Source: Shewanella corallii (GTDB lineage: Bacteria; Pseudomonadota; Gammaproteobacteria; Enterobacterales; Shewanellaceae). From it: DNA of 64,000 nucleotides. Shown here piece by piece: positions 6,306-15,286 of this stretch. Position 1 is the first letter of the stretch, and each line of letters begins with the position of its first letter. The position numbers were made by a program, and so were the translations under genes. A model generated the notes under the pieces. That model was not told the DNA's origin. It did no database searches and saw only the letters and a list, made by a program, of their open reading frames with translations. Location: positions 268,628-332,627 of the forward strand of contig NZ_JAKIKT010000007.1 in the NCBI RefSeq assembly GCF_023349125.1, in the 5' to 3' direction.

Positions 6306-9068
6306 ATGGATAAGTCCTCACTGGCGCCTGCCAATAACGCTGTTTCTCAATTTCATATCAGCAATATGAATTGCGGCAGCTGTGTGCGCAAAATTACCGC
6401 TTTATTCCCCACAGAATCAGAATCAGAATCTGAGTCTCTTGCTTTTGACCTGCCAGCCAAAACCCTGAGTTATTCGGGAGAGCTGGCTGCTGATTCTGTA
6501 TTGGCAACTTTGATTGATGCTGGCTATCAGGCGGAACTCGTCTTGCCGGAAAAACAGCTGCCTGTTATTGAACTGACTATTACCAATATGCGTTGCGGCG
6601 GCTGTGCAAGGCGGATTCGCGAGCTATTTGAGCCCCTTGCCAATGTCACCGCTGAGACAGACGTAGCAACCAAGCGTCTGACAATCAGGGGGGATATGTC
6701 AAAAGGCGAGGTTAAAGCCAGATTGGCGATTGGCGGCTATGACTTTGCCCCGGTGACAGACGCTGTCACTGAGCAAGTTGCAGTACAAACAGAGGCTGAT
6801 ACTGCTTTGGCTACTCAGGTTGATAAGGTGCAATCTCAAACAGCTATGGCTGATGCCATGACCTTCTATGTGCCGGATATGAGCTGCGCCTCCTGTGTCG
6901 CTAAAATTGAGAAGGCCTTTGATGCCGGAACGGCCGTGGTGAATCTGGCAGACAAGCAGGTGCAGGTGGCAGCAGGTATCTCCAGTGAAAAGGCGATCGC
7001 TTTGATTGCCGGAGCCGGTTACCGGGCTGAGCTGGTGGTTGATGCCCGTAAGGCGGCAGAGCAGAAGCAGCTGAGCGATAAAAAAGAGTACCGTACCCGC
7101 ATTAAAGAAGCGGTTTTGGGCCTTGGCCTGGGTATTCCTTTAATGATCTGGGGCCTTGCCGGGGGCGAGATGATGATTAACTCCCCAGAGCTGCAAATTG
7201 GCTGGGGCATAGTGGGTATCATCACAGGCTTTTTGCTGGTCACTACAGGTAAGCATTTCTATCAGGGGATGTGGCGCGCGCTGAAAGTGGGCAGCTCCAA
7301 TATGGATACCCTGATTGTGCTGGGCACCACCACAGCCTGGTTGTACTCAATGCTGGTGGTGCTGTTTCCCCAGTGGTTCCCGGCCAGTACCCGTCATGTG
7401 TACTTTGAAGCCAGTGTGATGATTCTGGGCTTAATTAATCTGGGACATGCGCTTGAGCTGCGTGCCCGGGGCAAGACCAGTGAAGCGGTGCAAAAGCTGA
7501 TAGGTATGCAGTCCACCACCGCCATTAAAGTCACTGAACAGGGCGATGAAGAGGTTGAGATTAGCTCTTTGGTGATCGGTGACAGACTGCGTTTGAAACC
7601 CGGTGCCAGAGTGGCACTGGACGGTATTGTGGAAAGCGGCAGTTCGGCGCTGGATGAGTCCATGCTGACCGGTGAGCCTGTACCTGTGATGAAACAGGCG
7701 GGTGATAACCTGAGTGCCGGTACAGTTAATGGCAATGGTGCCATCATCTATCAGGTGACGGCGCTGGCCAAAGACACCAAACTGGCGAAAATTATCGCTC
7801 TGGTGCAGCAGGCGCAAACCTCGAAAATGCCTATTGGCCGCCTGACCGACAAGATTGCCGCCTATTTCGTGCCGGCAGTGGTGTTGATTGCGCTGATCTC
7901 CAGTCTTATCTGGTATCTGGTTGGTCCGGCCCCTGCGTTATCTCATGCGCTGGTGGTGTTGACCAGTGTACTGATCATCGCCTGTCCCTGTGCACTGGGG
8001 TTGGCCACACCTATGTCGATCATGGTCTCAGTGGGCCGGGCAGCGCAGATGGGCGTGCTGGTGAAAAATGGTGAAGCGCTGCAGACCGCCTCCAAAGTCG
8101 ATACTGTGGTGTTGGATAAAACAGGCACAGTGACTCTGGGTAAACCGGATGTGACCGAAATTGAAGTGCTGACTCATGACGAAGAGCTGGACCAAAACCA
8201 CCTGATGCAGGCCATTGGTTCGCTGGAGCAGCATTCTGAGCATCCGCTGGCTTCTGCCATGGTTGCCAAAGCAAAAGCCCTGAGCCTGGTGATGCAAGAG
8301 CCCGAAAGTTTTGATAACTATCAGGGCAGAGGTATTACCGGTAAGTTGAATGGTAACAGCTGGGCCATAGGTAATACCAAGCTGATGACAGAGCAGGGCG
8401 TCAGTGGGTTAAGTCAGGTCGATGAGCTGCTGGAAGGCTGGGCAGCTCAGGGAAAAACCCCGGTTTATATTGCCCGTAATGGCGTACTGGTGGGGGTAAT
8501 TGCTATCAGTGACCCAATTAAACCTGATGCGGCGCAGGCGATTGCCAGACTGAAAGCCAACGGCATCAAGGTGGTGATGCTGACAGGTGACAATGAGAAA
8601 ACCGCAAAAGCGGTTGCTGCTCAGGTGGGTATCGAGGATGTTGTCGCCAATGTGCTGCCGGATGAGAAGCAGGCCGAAGTGCTGCGCCTGAAAGCTGAAG
8701 GTCGCATTGTGGCTATGGTAGGTGACGGTATTAATGATGCGCCTGCGCTGGTCAGCGCCGATGTGGGGATTGCCATGGGCAGTGGCACTGAGGTGGCGAT
8801 TGAAAGCGCCGACTTCACCTTGTTGTCCCATCAGCTGACCACTTTGGGTGACGCGCTGGCATTGTCACGGGCCACCATGGGCAATATCAAGCAGAACCTG
8901 TTTGGTGCCTTTATTTATAACACCTTGGGGATCCCGGTTGCGGCTGGTGTGCTGTTTCCACTGACAGGTATCTTGCTTAGCCCAGTCGTTGCTGGTGCAG
9001 CCATGGCTTTATCGTCATTGACTGTGGTGACTAATGCCAACCGCCTGAAAGTGGTGAAGCTGAAATAA
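6306..9068 (+). CDS. copA: Cu(I)-exporting P1B-type ATPase
   Basis: A 920-aa inner-membrane pump that exports Cu(I) from the cytoplasm. Three N-terminal metal-binding domains have C-x2-C motifs (MNCGSC at residues 21-26, then MRCGGC and MSCASC). Eight membrane helices are expected, with the transport motif CPC in IIACPCALGLATP. The cytoplasmic motifs are TGEPVPV (actuator), DKTGTVT (phosphorylated Asp), SEHPLA (nucleotide-binding) and GDGINDAP (hinge). The ATG at 6306 follows GGGGGAG and is preferred over an in-frame start 39 bp upstream. Three rather than two HMA domains and a SESESES linker in the first are small oddities. Controlled by the adjacent cueR. Confidence 0.95.
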   Translation: MDKSSLAPANNAVSQFHISNMNCGSCVRKITALFPTESESESESLAFDLPAKTLSYSGELAADSVLATLIDAGYQAELVLPEKQLPVIELTITNMRCGGCARRIRELFEPLANVTAETDVATKRLTIRGDMSKGEVKARLAIGGYDFAPVTDAVTEQVAVQTEADTALATQVDKVQSQTAMADAMTFYVPDMSCASCVAKIEKAFDAGTAVVNLADKQVQVAAGISSEKAIALIAGAGYRAELVVDARKAAEQKQLSDKKEYRTRIKEAVLGLGLGIPLMIWGLAGGEMMINSPELQIGWGIVGIITGFLLVTTGKHFYQGMWRALKVGSSNMDTLIVLGTTTAWLYSMLVVLFPQWFPASTRHVYFEASVMILGLINLGHALELRARGKTSEAVQKLIGMQSTTAIKVTEQGDEEVEISSLVIGDRLRLKPGARVALDGIVESGSSALDESMLTGEPVPVMKQAGDNLSAGTVNGNGAIIYQVTALAKDTKLAKIIALVQQAQTSKMPIGRLTDKIAAYFVPAVVLIALISSLIWYLVGPAPALSHALVVLTSVLIIACPCALGLATPMSIMVSVGRAAQMGVLVKNGEALQTASKVDTVVLDKTGTVTLGKPDVTEIEVLTHDEELDQNHLMQAIGSLEQHSEHPLASAMVAKAKALSLVMQEPESFDNYQGRGITGKLNGNSWAIGNTKLMTEQGVSGLSQVDELLEGWAAQGKTPVYIARNGVLVGVIAISDPIKPDAAQAIARLKANGIKVVMLTGDNEKTAKAVAAQVGIEDVVANVLPDEKQAEVLRLKAEGRIVAMVGDGINDAPALVSADVGIAMGSGTEVAIESADFTLLSHQLTTLGDALALSRATMGNIKQNLFGAFIYNTLGIPVAAGVLFPLTGILLSPVVAGAAMALSSLTVVTNANRLKVVKLK

Positions 9069-9095
9069 CACCTGGTTACACCTAAGCTATTGAGC

Positions 9096-9136
9096 AAGCC
9101 GATCTCAGCCAACACTCTGAGGTCGGCTTTTTATTT
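9096..9136 (+). terminator. intrinsic terminator of copA
   Basis: Stem AAGCCGATCTCAG / CTGAGGTCGGCTT with an 8-base loop, followed by TTTATTT. Confidence 0.8.
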
Positions 9137-9278
9137 GCCAAGTGTGACTCAATCATTGGCTAAGCCCATCGGGATTCAGGCAGGCAATTTTTATAGAGAT
9201 TGGAATTTTTCAGATACGCTGGCTCTGTTATACTCTCGCCGATTTTTCAGATGTGAGCTGGCTCGCAAGGTGGACTGA

Positions 9279-11201
9279 GTGGATAAGCAAGTCGTAGAAA
9301 TATTTAACCCGGCACAGGAAACAACTTCTGCTGTGCAGCATACCGCGCCTGTAGCGCTGGCTGATAACAAGCTGGAGTTGCTGGCACCGGCAAAAAATGC
9401 CGACTTTGGTATCGAGGCGATCCGTCATGGTGCCGATGCTGTCTACATTGGTGCGCCAGCCTTTGGTGCCCGTCATACCGCCGGTAACAGTGTTGCTGAT
9501 ATTGCCCGCCTGTGTGAGTTTGCCCACAAGTACCATGCTCAGGTGTTTGTTACCGTTAATACCATTCTGCTGGACAGTGAACTGGAGGATGCCAGAGCCC
9601 TGATTTGGGAGCTGTATGAAGCCGGCGCTGACGCCATTATTGTGCAGGATCTGGGACTGCTGGAGCTGGATTTACCTCCTATTGCCCTGCATGCCAGTAC
9701 TCAAATGGATAACCGGGTACCGGAAAAGGTTGCCTTCCTGGAGCACGTGGGATTTTCTCAGGTAGTGTTGGCCCGTGAACTGACACTGGAGCAGATCCGT
9801 GACGTGGCGTCCCAAACCCAGACTCGCCTTGAGTTCTTTATTCATGGTGCGCTGTGCGTGGCATTCAGTGGTCAGTGCTACATTTCTGAAGCCTATACCG
9901 ATCGCAGTGCCAACCGGGGTGAATGTTCGCAGCAGTGCCGTATGCCGGGCAATTTGAAAACCCGTAAGGGCGAAACCATTGCCACCAATGATCATATGTT
10001 GTCGCTGAAAGACAACAACCAGACAGATAATCTGGAAGCCCTGATCGACGCTGGTATCCGTTCTTTCAAGATTGAAGGCCGTCTGAAAGATCTGAGCTAT
10101 GTAAAGAATGTGACGGCTCACTATCGCCAGAAACTGGACGAGATTATTGCCCGTCGCCCTGAGTTTGAAACCGCGTCTCACGGCCGCTGCAGTTACAGTT
10201 TCCAACCGGACCCTGACAAGAGCTTTAACCGCGGCAAGACAGACTATTTCCTGCATGACCGAAAGCCTGGTATCGCCGACTTCCGCACCCCTAAGTATCT
10301 GGGCATTGAAGTAGGTAAAGTTACCAGAATAGGTAAAAACCATATTGTGGTGGACTCAGAGGTTGAGTTTCATAATGGCGATGGTCTGGGCTTCTTTGCC
10401 AGGAACTTTGAAACCGCTCGTCTGTCCGATGACAAGCTGACCGGTTTCCGGATCAACCGTGCCGATGGCAATACTCTTTACCTCAAGGTGATGCCGAAAG
10501 ATTTGAGTGTGGGCACCACGCTTTATCGTAATCGTGACAAAGGCTTCGAAGATCTGCTCTCCAAAGAGTCTGCTGAGCGACTGATCCCGGTGGATTTCAC
10601 CCTGACAGAAACCGCTGGCGGACTGGAGCTGACTGCCGCTGATCGCCATGGCAACAGTGCGTCTGTCAGCAGCGACTTTGATAAGCAGGTAGCCAAGGAT
10701 GTAGCCCGTAACTGTGAGGGGCTGCGAAAGAACCTGAGCAAGCTGGGTGGTACCGATTTTATGGCCGGTGAGTTGGATTACGCTGCTGCCGCTGAAGTGT
10801 TTGCTCCAGCGTCTGTCATCAATCAACTGCGCCGGGATGCCCTTGAAGCACTGGATAAAGCCAGGGTGGAAGGTTACCAGCGACCTACGCCATGGGAACG
10901 TGACGATAATGTCCGCTACCCACAGCGCAGCCTGACCTATCTGGGCAACGTCTCCAACCAGAAGGCTAAAGATTTCTACACCCGTCATGGTGTGGTGTCC
11001 ATCCGGGATGCCTATGAAGTGCGTCCGGTAAAGGGCGATGCCCCCTTGATGATCACCAAGCACTGTATCCGCTATAGCTACAATATGTGCCCCAAGGAAG
11101 TGCCGGGTTTGAAAGCCGAACCTTTGGAGATGGAGTTGGGTGGCAAGCAGTTCAAGCTGGTGTTCGACTGCCATAAATGTGAAATGCTGGTCGTGGGTTA
11201 A
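9279..11201 (+). CDS. rlhA: U32-family 23S rRNA 5-hydroxycytidine C2501 synthase
   Basis: A 640-aa U32 'peptidase' matching E. coli RlhA (YdcP, 653 aa) along its length, from LELLAPAKNADFGIEAIRHGADAVYIG near the start. RlhA hydroxylates C2501 of 23S rRNA with prephenate-dependent chemistry and an Fe-S cluster. Candidate cluster cysteines are in FIHGALCVAFSGQCYIS and GECSQQC; further cysteines lie in the C-terminal HCIRYSYNMCPK and CHKCEM. The start is GTG with AAGGTGG upstream, and TATACT at 9228-9233 could be its -10 box. Single-gene unit between two terminators. Confidence 0.9.
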   Translation: MDKQVVEIFNPAQETTSAVQHTAPVALADNKLELLAPAKNADFGIEAIRHGADAVYIGAPAFGARHTAGNSVADIARLCEFAHKYHAQVFVTVNTILLDSELEDARALIWELYEAGADAIIVQDLGLLELDLPPIALHASTQMDNRVPEKVAFLEHVGFSQVVLARELTLEQIRDVASQTQTRLEFFIHGALCVAFSGQCYISEAYTDRSANRGECSQQCRMPGNLKTRKGETIATNDHMLSLKDNNQTDNLEALIDAGIRSFKIEGRLKDLSYVKNVTAHYRQKLDEIIARRPEFETASHGRCSYSFQPDPDKSFNRGKTDYFLHDRKPGIADFRTPKYLGIEVGKVTRIGKNHIVVDSEVEFHNGDGLGFFARNFETARLSDDKLTGFRINRADGNTLYLKVMPKDLSVGTTLYRNRDKGFEDLLSKESAERLIPVDFTLTETAGGLELTAADRHGNSASVSSDFDKQVAKDVARNCEGLRKNLSKLGGTDFMAGELDYAAAAEVFAPASVINQLRRDALEALDKARVEGYQRPTPWERDDNVRYPQRSLTYLGNVSNQKAKDFYTRHGVVSIRDAYEVRPVKGDAPLMITKHCIRYSYNMCPKEVPGLKAEPLEMELGGKQFKLVFDCHKCEMLVVG

Positions 11202-11223
11202 CTAACCGACTCATGCTCCAATC

Positions 11224-11256
11224 AAAAGCCGACGCTGTTGCGTCGGCTTTTTTGTT
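11224..11256 (+). terminator. intrinsic terminator of rlhA
   Basis: Stem AAAGCCGACGC / GCGTCGGCTTT with a short TGTT loop, then a T run. Confidence 0.85.
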
Positions 11257-11344
11257 ATTTGTAAGAAACTGGAATGGTTTGGCGACTGCTTATAACTGCC
11301 CAGAAAAACCTTTGTGAAGTAGCTAGGGCATTTGGCGAGTCAAT

Positions 11345-11632
11345 ATGTCCAGAGGCTTGCTGTTTTCAGTAGAGGATTACCTTCAAATTGTTGACGGTAA
11401 AGGGAACATTGTGCGGGAAGATAAAGCTGGCCATATCAGTCACCAATCCGCCCTGATAATCAACCGACTTAACATTCCGGAAGCCAACTGGCTTAAACTC
11501 ACCACAGAATTCGGGCAACTGTTTAAAGGGCCTGCGGGTAATCTTCAACAGCTTACCCAGTACTGCGAACATTTAGACCGAAAGCGACAACAAAGCGCCA
11601 GTCATTGTCAAAAATGGTTTGGAGCTGGCTGA
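11345..11632 (+). pseudogene. C-terminal remnant of a REP-associated tyrosine (Y1) transposase
   Basis: The frame reads GLLFSVEDYLQIVDGKGNIVREDKAGHIS...LIINRLNIPEANWLKLTTEFGQLFKG, which matches the C-terminal part found after the catalytic domain in REP-associated transposases (typical form LPFSLEDYLxLVDWTGRxIRxDKRG). The N-terminal HUH/Tyr catalytic domain is missing, so the fragment cannot be an active transposase. It sits in a gene-poor stretch with the 138-bp repeats, consistent with a decayed insertion. Confidence 0.7.
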
Positions 11633-12074
11633 CCATTCAATCTCCTTCATTAATCTCAACGTACCGGATCAGGCTTCCGAGTTTGGTCGTGGGCTATTGA
11701 GTGGCAATGAAGCTGAAACAGTGAATCGACGTACTATCAGGCCTGTGAACTGGTATTTACTCCTTCTGAATTACCGCTAATGGAGCATTGAACGGACGTT
11801 GGCGAGATGGCATTCTGACCAATGTAGCTGTTCCTGAATGTAGAACACTGAGGTCAATTGCCACGACGCTGCACATTTTTATACTGTTGTGCAGTAAGTC
11901 CATCGGACAGAGGCCCAGGGCGACATGACCGAAATGCCACGTGCCAAGCTGATTCTTGCACGATTAGGATCACTTATTTAGATAAGCTCAAAAAGTACTG
12001 CCAAGCGTCGCCAGAGTTATTTTTTATTAGACCAATCAGTTCATCGGAACCTTACATTTAGAAAAGGAACTGCA
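11633..12074. other. gene-poor spacer holding repeat copy 1
   Basis: No convincing gene. Apart from the 138-bp repeat at 11837-11975 and an AAAAGGA ribosome site just before the next gene, the sequence appears to be decayed material continuing from the transposase remnant. Confidence 0.5.
11837..11975 (+). repeat. 138-bp imperfect direct repeat, copy 1
   Basis: Aligns with 13379-13516 over its length: shared blocks include AATGTAGA, TTGCCACGACG, CACAT-TTTATACTG, CGACATGACC and CTGATTCT. The two copies flank the DUF805-TerB-DnaJ gene at a start-to-start distance of 1542 bp. Confidence 0.7.
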
Positions 12075-13328
12075 ATGATTTCTTATTTACTTTCGTTTAG
12101 AGGACAAATAGGGCGACTAGAGTTTCTCGCACACTTTATTTTAGTTTTATTACTTTTAGTTTCGGCATCTGCTGTGGCAAAGGAAAGCGGGTTATCAGAG
12201 GAACAAATGAGTGTCCTGATGGTTCCAGTATCAATAGCCGCAATGTACCTATTCCTGAGCGCGGCGACTCGCCGTTGTCGGGATTTGGGAATCCATCTTG
12301 CATGGTTGCTGGTGTTGCTTATTCCTTTTGCGAATTACGGAATGCTAGTTATGTTTGTATTCGTCGCAGGTTGGGCCAGTAAGTCAGGAATATCCAGCTT
12401 GTTGACGATTCAAAAATTTTTAGCGGAGTCTGATGGAGCTGTAAATTCCAAGGAAACTATAGCATTTGAAGATATCTGGAAGGCCGAAATGGGTGATAAG
12501 TTTTTTGCTATTGCCGTCGAACAGTTTGTACATGGTAAGTTGAACCCTCTTATTAGTTATAAGTCCCAGGTCAATAGTCTTAAAAAGAAGTATGGCAAAA
12601 ATCCCGAGCAGATCTATGCAGCGATGAGTATGCTGGTGATGATAGCGCAGGCGGATGCGAGAATTAACGAAAAAGAGGCGTCATTGTTGGAGCACTTTGC
12701 AGAGAAACTTGGTGCCAATACACTCATTCCGCCTGGATTTGCGATAGTGATGGGTATGTTAGCTAAGATGGCGAAAGCTGATGGTGTAGTTGTTTCGGAA
12801 GAAATTTCAGTTATAGATAGCTTCCTGGTTGATGGCATGCAGTTCAATTCAGAACAAAGAAAGATGGCAATTGATGAATTTAATAAAGCAAAGGACAGTA
12901 AAAATTCGTTTAGTGACTATCTTCTAGACTTTTCAAGGACTCATGAAGGACGCAGAGACCTATTTGAATTAACGTTCAGTGTTCTACTCGATGTGGCATT
13001 AGCTGATGGTTCGATTTCTCTGGAAGAGGAAAAGATGTTAGACGAAGCAGCGAAAGTCCTACAGATAAATTTTGATAAAAAAGAGTCACCAGGAGCCGGT
13101 GGTATAGATCCAGTTAGTCAAGAAGCTATATATGAACGAATTTTGGGGTTGCATTCAGGATATACTATAAATGATGTGAAAAGGCGGTATAAGGAACTCA
13201 TAGCGAAAAATCATCCTGATAAAGTTGTAGGTCTAAGTGACGCGATTCGTGAGGCAGCAGAGATGGAATCTAAAAAAATAAACGAGGCGTATGAGTTCTT
13301 TAAACGTAAATTAAATGGCGGTTCCTAA
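12075..13328 (+). CDS. DUF805 - TerB-like - DnaJ fusion protein
   Basis: A 417-aa membrane-anchored protein in three parts. Residues about 1-110 are a DUF805 domain with several membrane spans (FRGQIGRLEFLAHF..., then RRCRDLGIHLAWLLVLLIPFANYG). Residues about 150-335 are acidic helical TerB/DjlA-like units (MLVMIAQADARINEKEASLLEHF; MLAKMAKADGVVVSEE; VLLDVALADGSISLEEEKML). The C-terminus is a J domain with an intact HPD (AKNHPDK). DjlA-type proteins recruit DnaK to the membrane; DUF805 in place of the DjlA anchor is unusual. A+T-rich compared with neighbours and flanked by 138-bp direct repeats, so possibly acquired. AAAAGGA precedes the ATG. Confidence 0.8.
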   Translation: MISYLLSFRGQIGRLEFLAHFILVLLLLVSASAVAKESGLSEEQMSVLMVPVSIAAMYLFLSAATRRCRDLGIHLAWLLVLLIPFANYGMLVMFVFVAGWASKSGISSLLTIQKFLAESDGAVNSKETIAFEDIWKAEMGDKFFAIAVEQFVHGKLNPLISYKSQVNSLKKKYGKNPEQIYAAMSMLVMIAQADARINEKEASLLEHFAEKLGANTLIPPGFAIVMGMLAKMAKADGVVVSEEISVIDSFLVDGMQFNSEQRKMAIDEFNKAKDSKNSFSDYLLDFSRTHEGRRDLFELTFSVLLDVALADGSISLEEEKMLDEAAKVLQINFDKKESPGAGGIDPVSQEAIYERILGLHSGYTINDVKRRYKELIAKNHPDKVVGLSDAIREAAEMESKKINEAYEFFKRKLNGGS

Positions 13329-13378
13329 ATCTGGAATGCCAAGTTAGAAAATACAAGCGGAATAAAGAGCCGTTCATT

Positions 13379-13516
13379 AATGTAGACCGCCGAGATCATT
13401 TGCCACGACGTTACACATCTTTATACTGTCGTGTGGGATAGAACCCCAAGACGACATGACCACTATGTCTTGTTCTAAACTGATTCTCGCCATATGTAGC
13501 ACAATTGGGATTACTT
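13379..13516 (+). repeat. 138-bp imperfect direct repeat, copy 2
   Basis: Partner of 11837-11975, starting about 50 bp after the stop of the DUF805-TerB-DnaJ gene. Divergence between copies (my estimate is roughly 70% identity) indicates an old duplication or two insertions of one element. Confidence 0.7.
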
Positions 13517-14034
13517 GACTGTTTTTAGCTTGGATTGGTTTTGATGTTAGTCCTTTTGTAGGTGAGGGACAGAAATGGCCAGTCTCAAAAAGACAATAGT
13601 GAGTGTCGCGCTTATTGCCTGAACTCAAAGGTCCCTCTACGTCAGTATCCAAGAGTACATCCCTGTACTTTTCCTTTCTGAGCAGCTGACGCTGTCCAAA
13701 CTTATTCCCTATAAATTCTTCTCTGTGTGTATTAAGCGTGCTTTGTGTGGTGAAGACCGCTTTTAGTCGTTGACTGGTAATCAGGTTTTTACCTTAGCGA
13801 TAACCTTACATACGTCCAAATGAGCACTGACTTGGCTTATCCAATCCGACTTCACCTAACTAACCTTCCTGGTCCTTTGATAGTGAATGGTCAGTTTTCA
13901 TCACAAAGCTGGCTACCTCAGACCGGAAACGTAGCCGAGCTGGACCGGAATATACAGTATCCCTATCCAGCCCGTTCGTCTGTGGGGTGACTGCATATCA
14001 TGCTGAGTAGAATTTACGTCGGCCTTCGAAACGG
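13517..14034. other. about 500 bp without a recognisable gene
   Basis: No credible coding frame, RNA gene or strong hairpin seen on either strand. Base composition is mixed and the stretch looks like decayed or spacer DNA between the repeat and the DUF2024 promoter. Confidence 0.5.
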
Positions 14035-14063
14035 TTGACAAGCAGGACCAACATCAATAGATT
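14035..14063 (+). promoter_or_regulatory. candidate sigma-70 promoter for the DUF2024/rof genes
   Basis: A perfect TTGACA box and TAGATT are separated by 17 bp, about 100 bp before the DUF2024 start. Confidence 0.45.
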
Positions 14064-14163
14064 GATTGTGTTGAGTCGAAACCAAGTGTCTGGGCGATGA
14101 CAGAGATGGCTGGTGGACGAACAGAACCTACTGACTTACATAAGTCGAGCGGAGGAAAGAGAA

Positions 14164-14415
14164 ATGAATGTTCATGTATATGATACTCATGTCACTACAG
14201 AAAGTGGTCGTTACCTCCACTTTGATGTGCTTGTTGATGACACTAACGTTAAAAATGTCGGTGAGTACATACAACGCTACCTGAAGTCCTTGCACATAGA
14301 GCAAAGTAAAATCAGCAGTAGCAGGTGTTACTTCTGTCACTCCGAAATTGCCAACCCGGAAGTACAGCAGGACATTGCAGAGCAGGGGTACTCAATATTG
14401 CCACTGCGCACATGA
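14164..14415 (+). CDS. DUF2024 family protein
   Basis: A small 83-aa protein matching DUF2024 by its opening MNVHVYDTHVTTESGRYLHFDVLVDD and the conserved CYFCHSE block. The ATG at 14164 follows a strong GGAGGAAAGA ribosome site, so the in-frame extension upstream is discarded. Function unknown; the C-x2-C could bind metal but that is inference. It is followed 24 bp later by a Rof-like gene, likely in one transcript. Confidence 0.75.
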   Translation: MNVHVYDTHVTTESGRYLHFDVLVDDTNVKNVGEYIQRYLKSLHIEQSKISSSRCYFCHSEIANPEVQQDIAEQGYSILPLRT

Positions 14416-14439
14416 CCCTGAGCACGTCAGGGGGCTCCC

Positions 14440-14685
14440 ATGATTAATTGCGAAGTGCATGATGTGCTGGAATTGGCCTGTATATATCGAATTGAAGTCC
14501 AATTAACACTATCGGACGGCACATCGATAAGTGGCATCGCGAGCACCACCAGGACAGGGCAGAATAAACATGAATATCTGGTGATTGAACACACTGATGG
14601 TCCTGTTGAAGTGGACATGGAAAGTATCAAAATGATGCGGGCGTTAACCAGGAACCCTCATTTCACTGAGGTTGATGTGTATTAG
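14440..14685 (+). CDS. rof: Rho-binding antiterminator, Rof/YaeO family
   Basis: An 81-aa protein resembling E. coli Rof (YaeO), an Sm-like barrel that binds Rho and blocks its RNA-binding site, reducing Rho-dependent termination. The family signature INC..(D)xLELAC..(x)LxLxDG is present as INCEVHDVLELACIYRIEVQLTLSDG, and the central EYLVIE strand matches EYLVVE of the E. coli protein. It is 24 bp downstream of the DUF2024 gene, probably co-transcribed. E. coli Rof is about 84 aa, the same size. Confidence 0.75.
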   Translation: MINCEVHDVLELACIYRIEVQLTLSDGTSISGIASTTRTGQNKHEYLVIEHTDGPVEVDMESIKMMRALTRNPHFTEVDVY

Positions 14686-14868
14686 TTGATATTGGGCTCG
14701 CCGCTCCCTTAGCTAAAACCTTTTGGCTGGTTTGTGTTGAGCGTGATTACAGCCTTTCAGAATATTGGCTGGTGAAATCAACCAAAAGCGATTCAGGATG
14801 TTCCAGTGTCACTTCCGGCGTAGTCGCTAACGAGTTGAATACAACCTCGAACATGGCGGTAGATTAGG

Positions 14869-15204
14869 ATGATTTTATACTTATTGAAAAGAGATTTTTT
14901 AGACGGTGATTCTCGCTACTTCTGCCCATACTGTTTGCGGATTGAGGGATTAATGGCGATGTTCCCGGAGATACGCCATAGCATTGAAGTCAGGTATGTC
15001 GATTTTGCTAAACCGAGAGGTGAACTCCCCGATTTTTTAGGTGAAGCCAATCAGAGCTGTCCCAACTTAGTGTTAACTGATGGCGACAGGTATGGCTCTG
15101 AAAAGTACTCTGTTATGGCGCCGACTGGGACTCGTCATATTGACAGTACCGATAACATTATCGCGTATTTCATCGAGCGCTTCGGATTGCCACAAATGCA
15201 CTGA
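14869..15204 (+). CDS. DUF3088 family protein
   Basis: A 111-aa protein resembling DUF3088: MILYLLKRDFLDGDSRYFCPYCLRIEGLMAMFPEIR..., then PRGELPDFLGEANQSCPNLVL, ending in a helix IIAYFIERFGLP. The FCPYC cysteine pair near residue 20 and the overall layout suggest a thioredoxin-like fold, but no activity is known for the family. A terminator follows. The 180-bp gap from rof suggests its own promoter, though none is obvious. Confidence 0.7.
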   Translation: MILYLLKRDFLDGDSRYFCPYCLRIEGLMAMFPEIRHSIEVRYVDFAKPRGELPDFLGEANQSCPNLVLTDGDRYGSEKYSVMAPTGTRHIDSTDNIIAYFIERFGLPQMH

Positions 15205-15221
15205 TACTTACCTACGGTGTC

Positions 15222-15253
15222 AAAAGCCGACGCAATTGCGTCGGCTTTTTTGT
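15222..15253 (+). terminator. intrinsic terminator after the DUF3088 gene
   Basis: Near-perfect palindrome AAAGCCGACGCAATTGCGTC continuing into GGCTTTTTT; its stem is the same as the one after rlhA. Confidence 0.85.
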
Positions 15254-15286
15254 ATCCGTTTTTTGTCAAAGAAGGTGATATGTCTG

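Noticed and set aside
13377..13652. 91-codon minus-strand frame across repeat copy 2
   Set aside because: No ribosome site, no homologous intact frame in repeat copy 1, and no recognisable domain.
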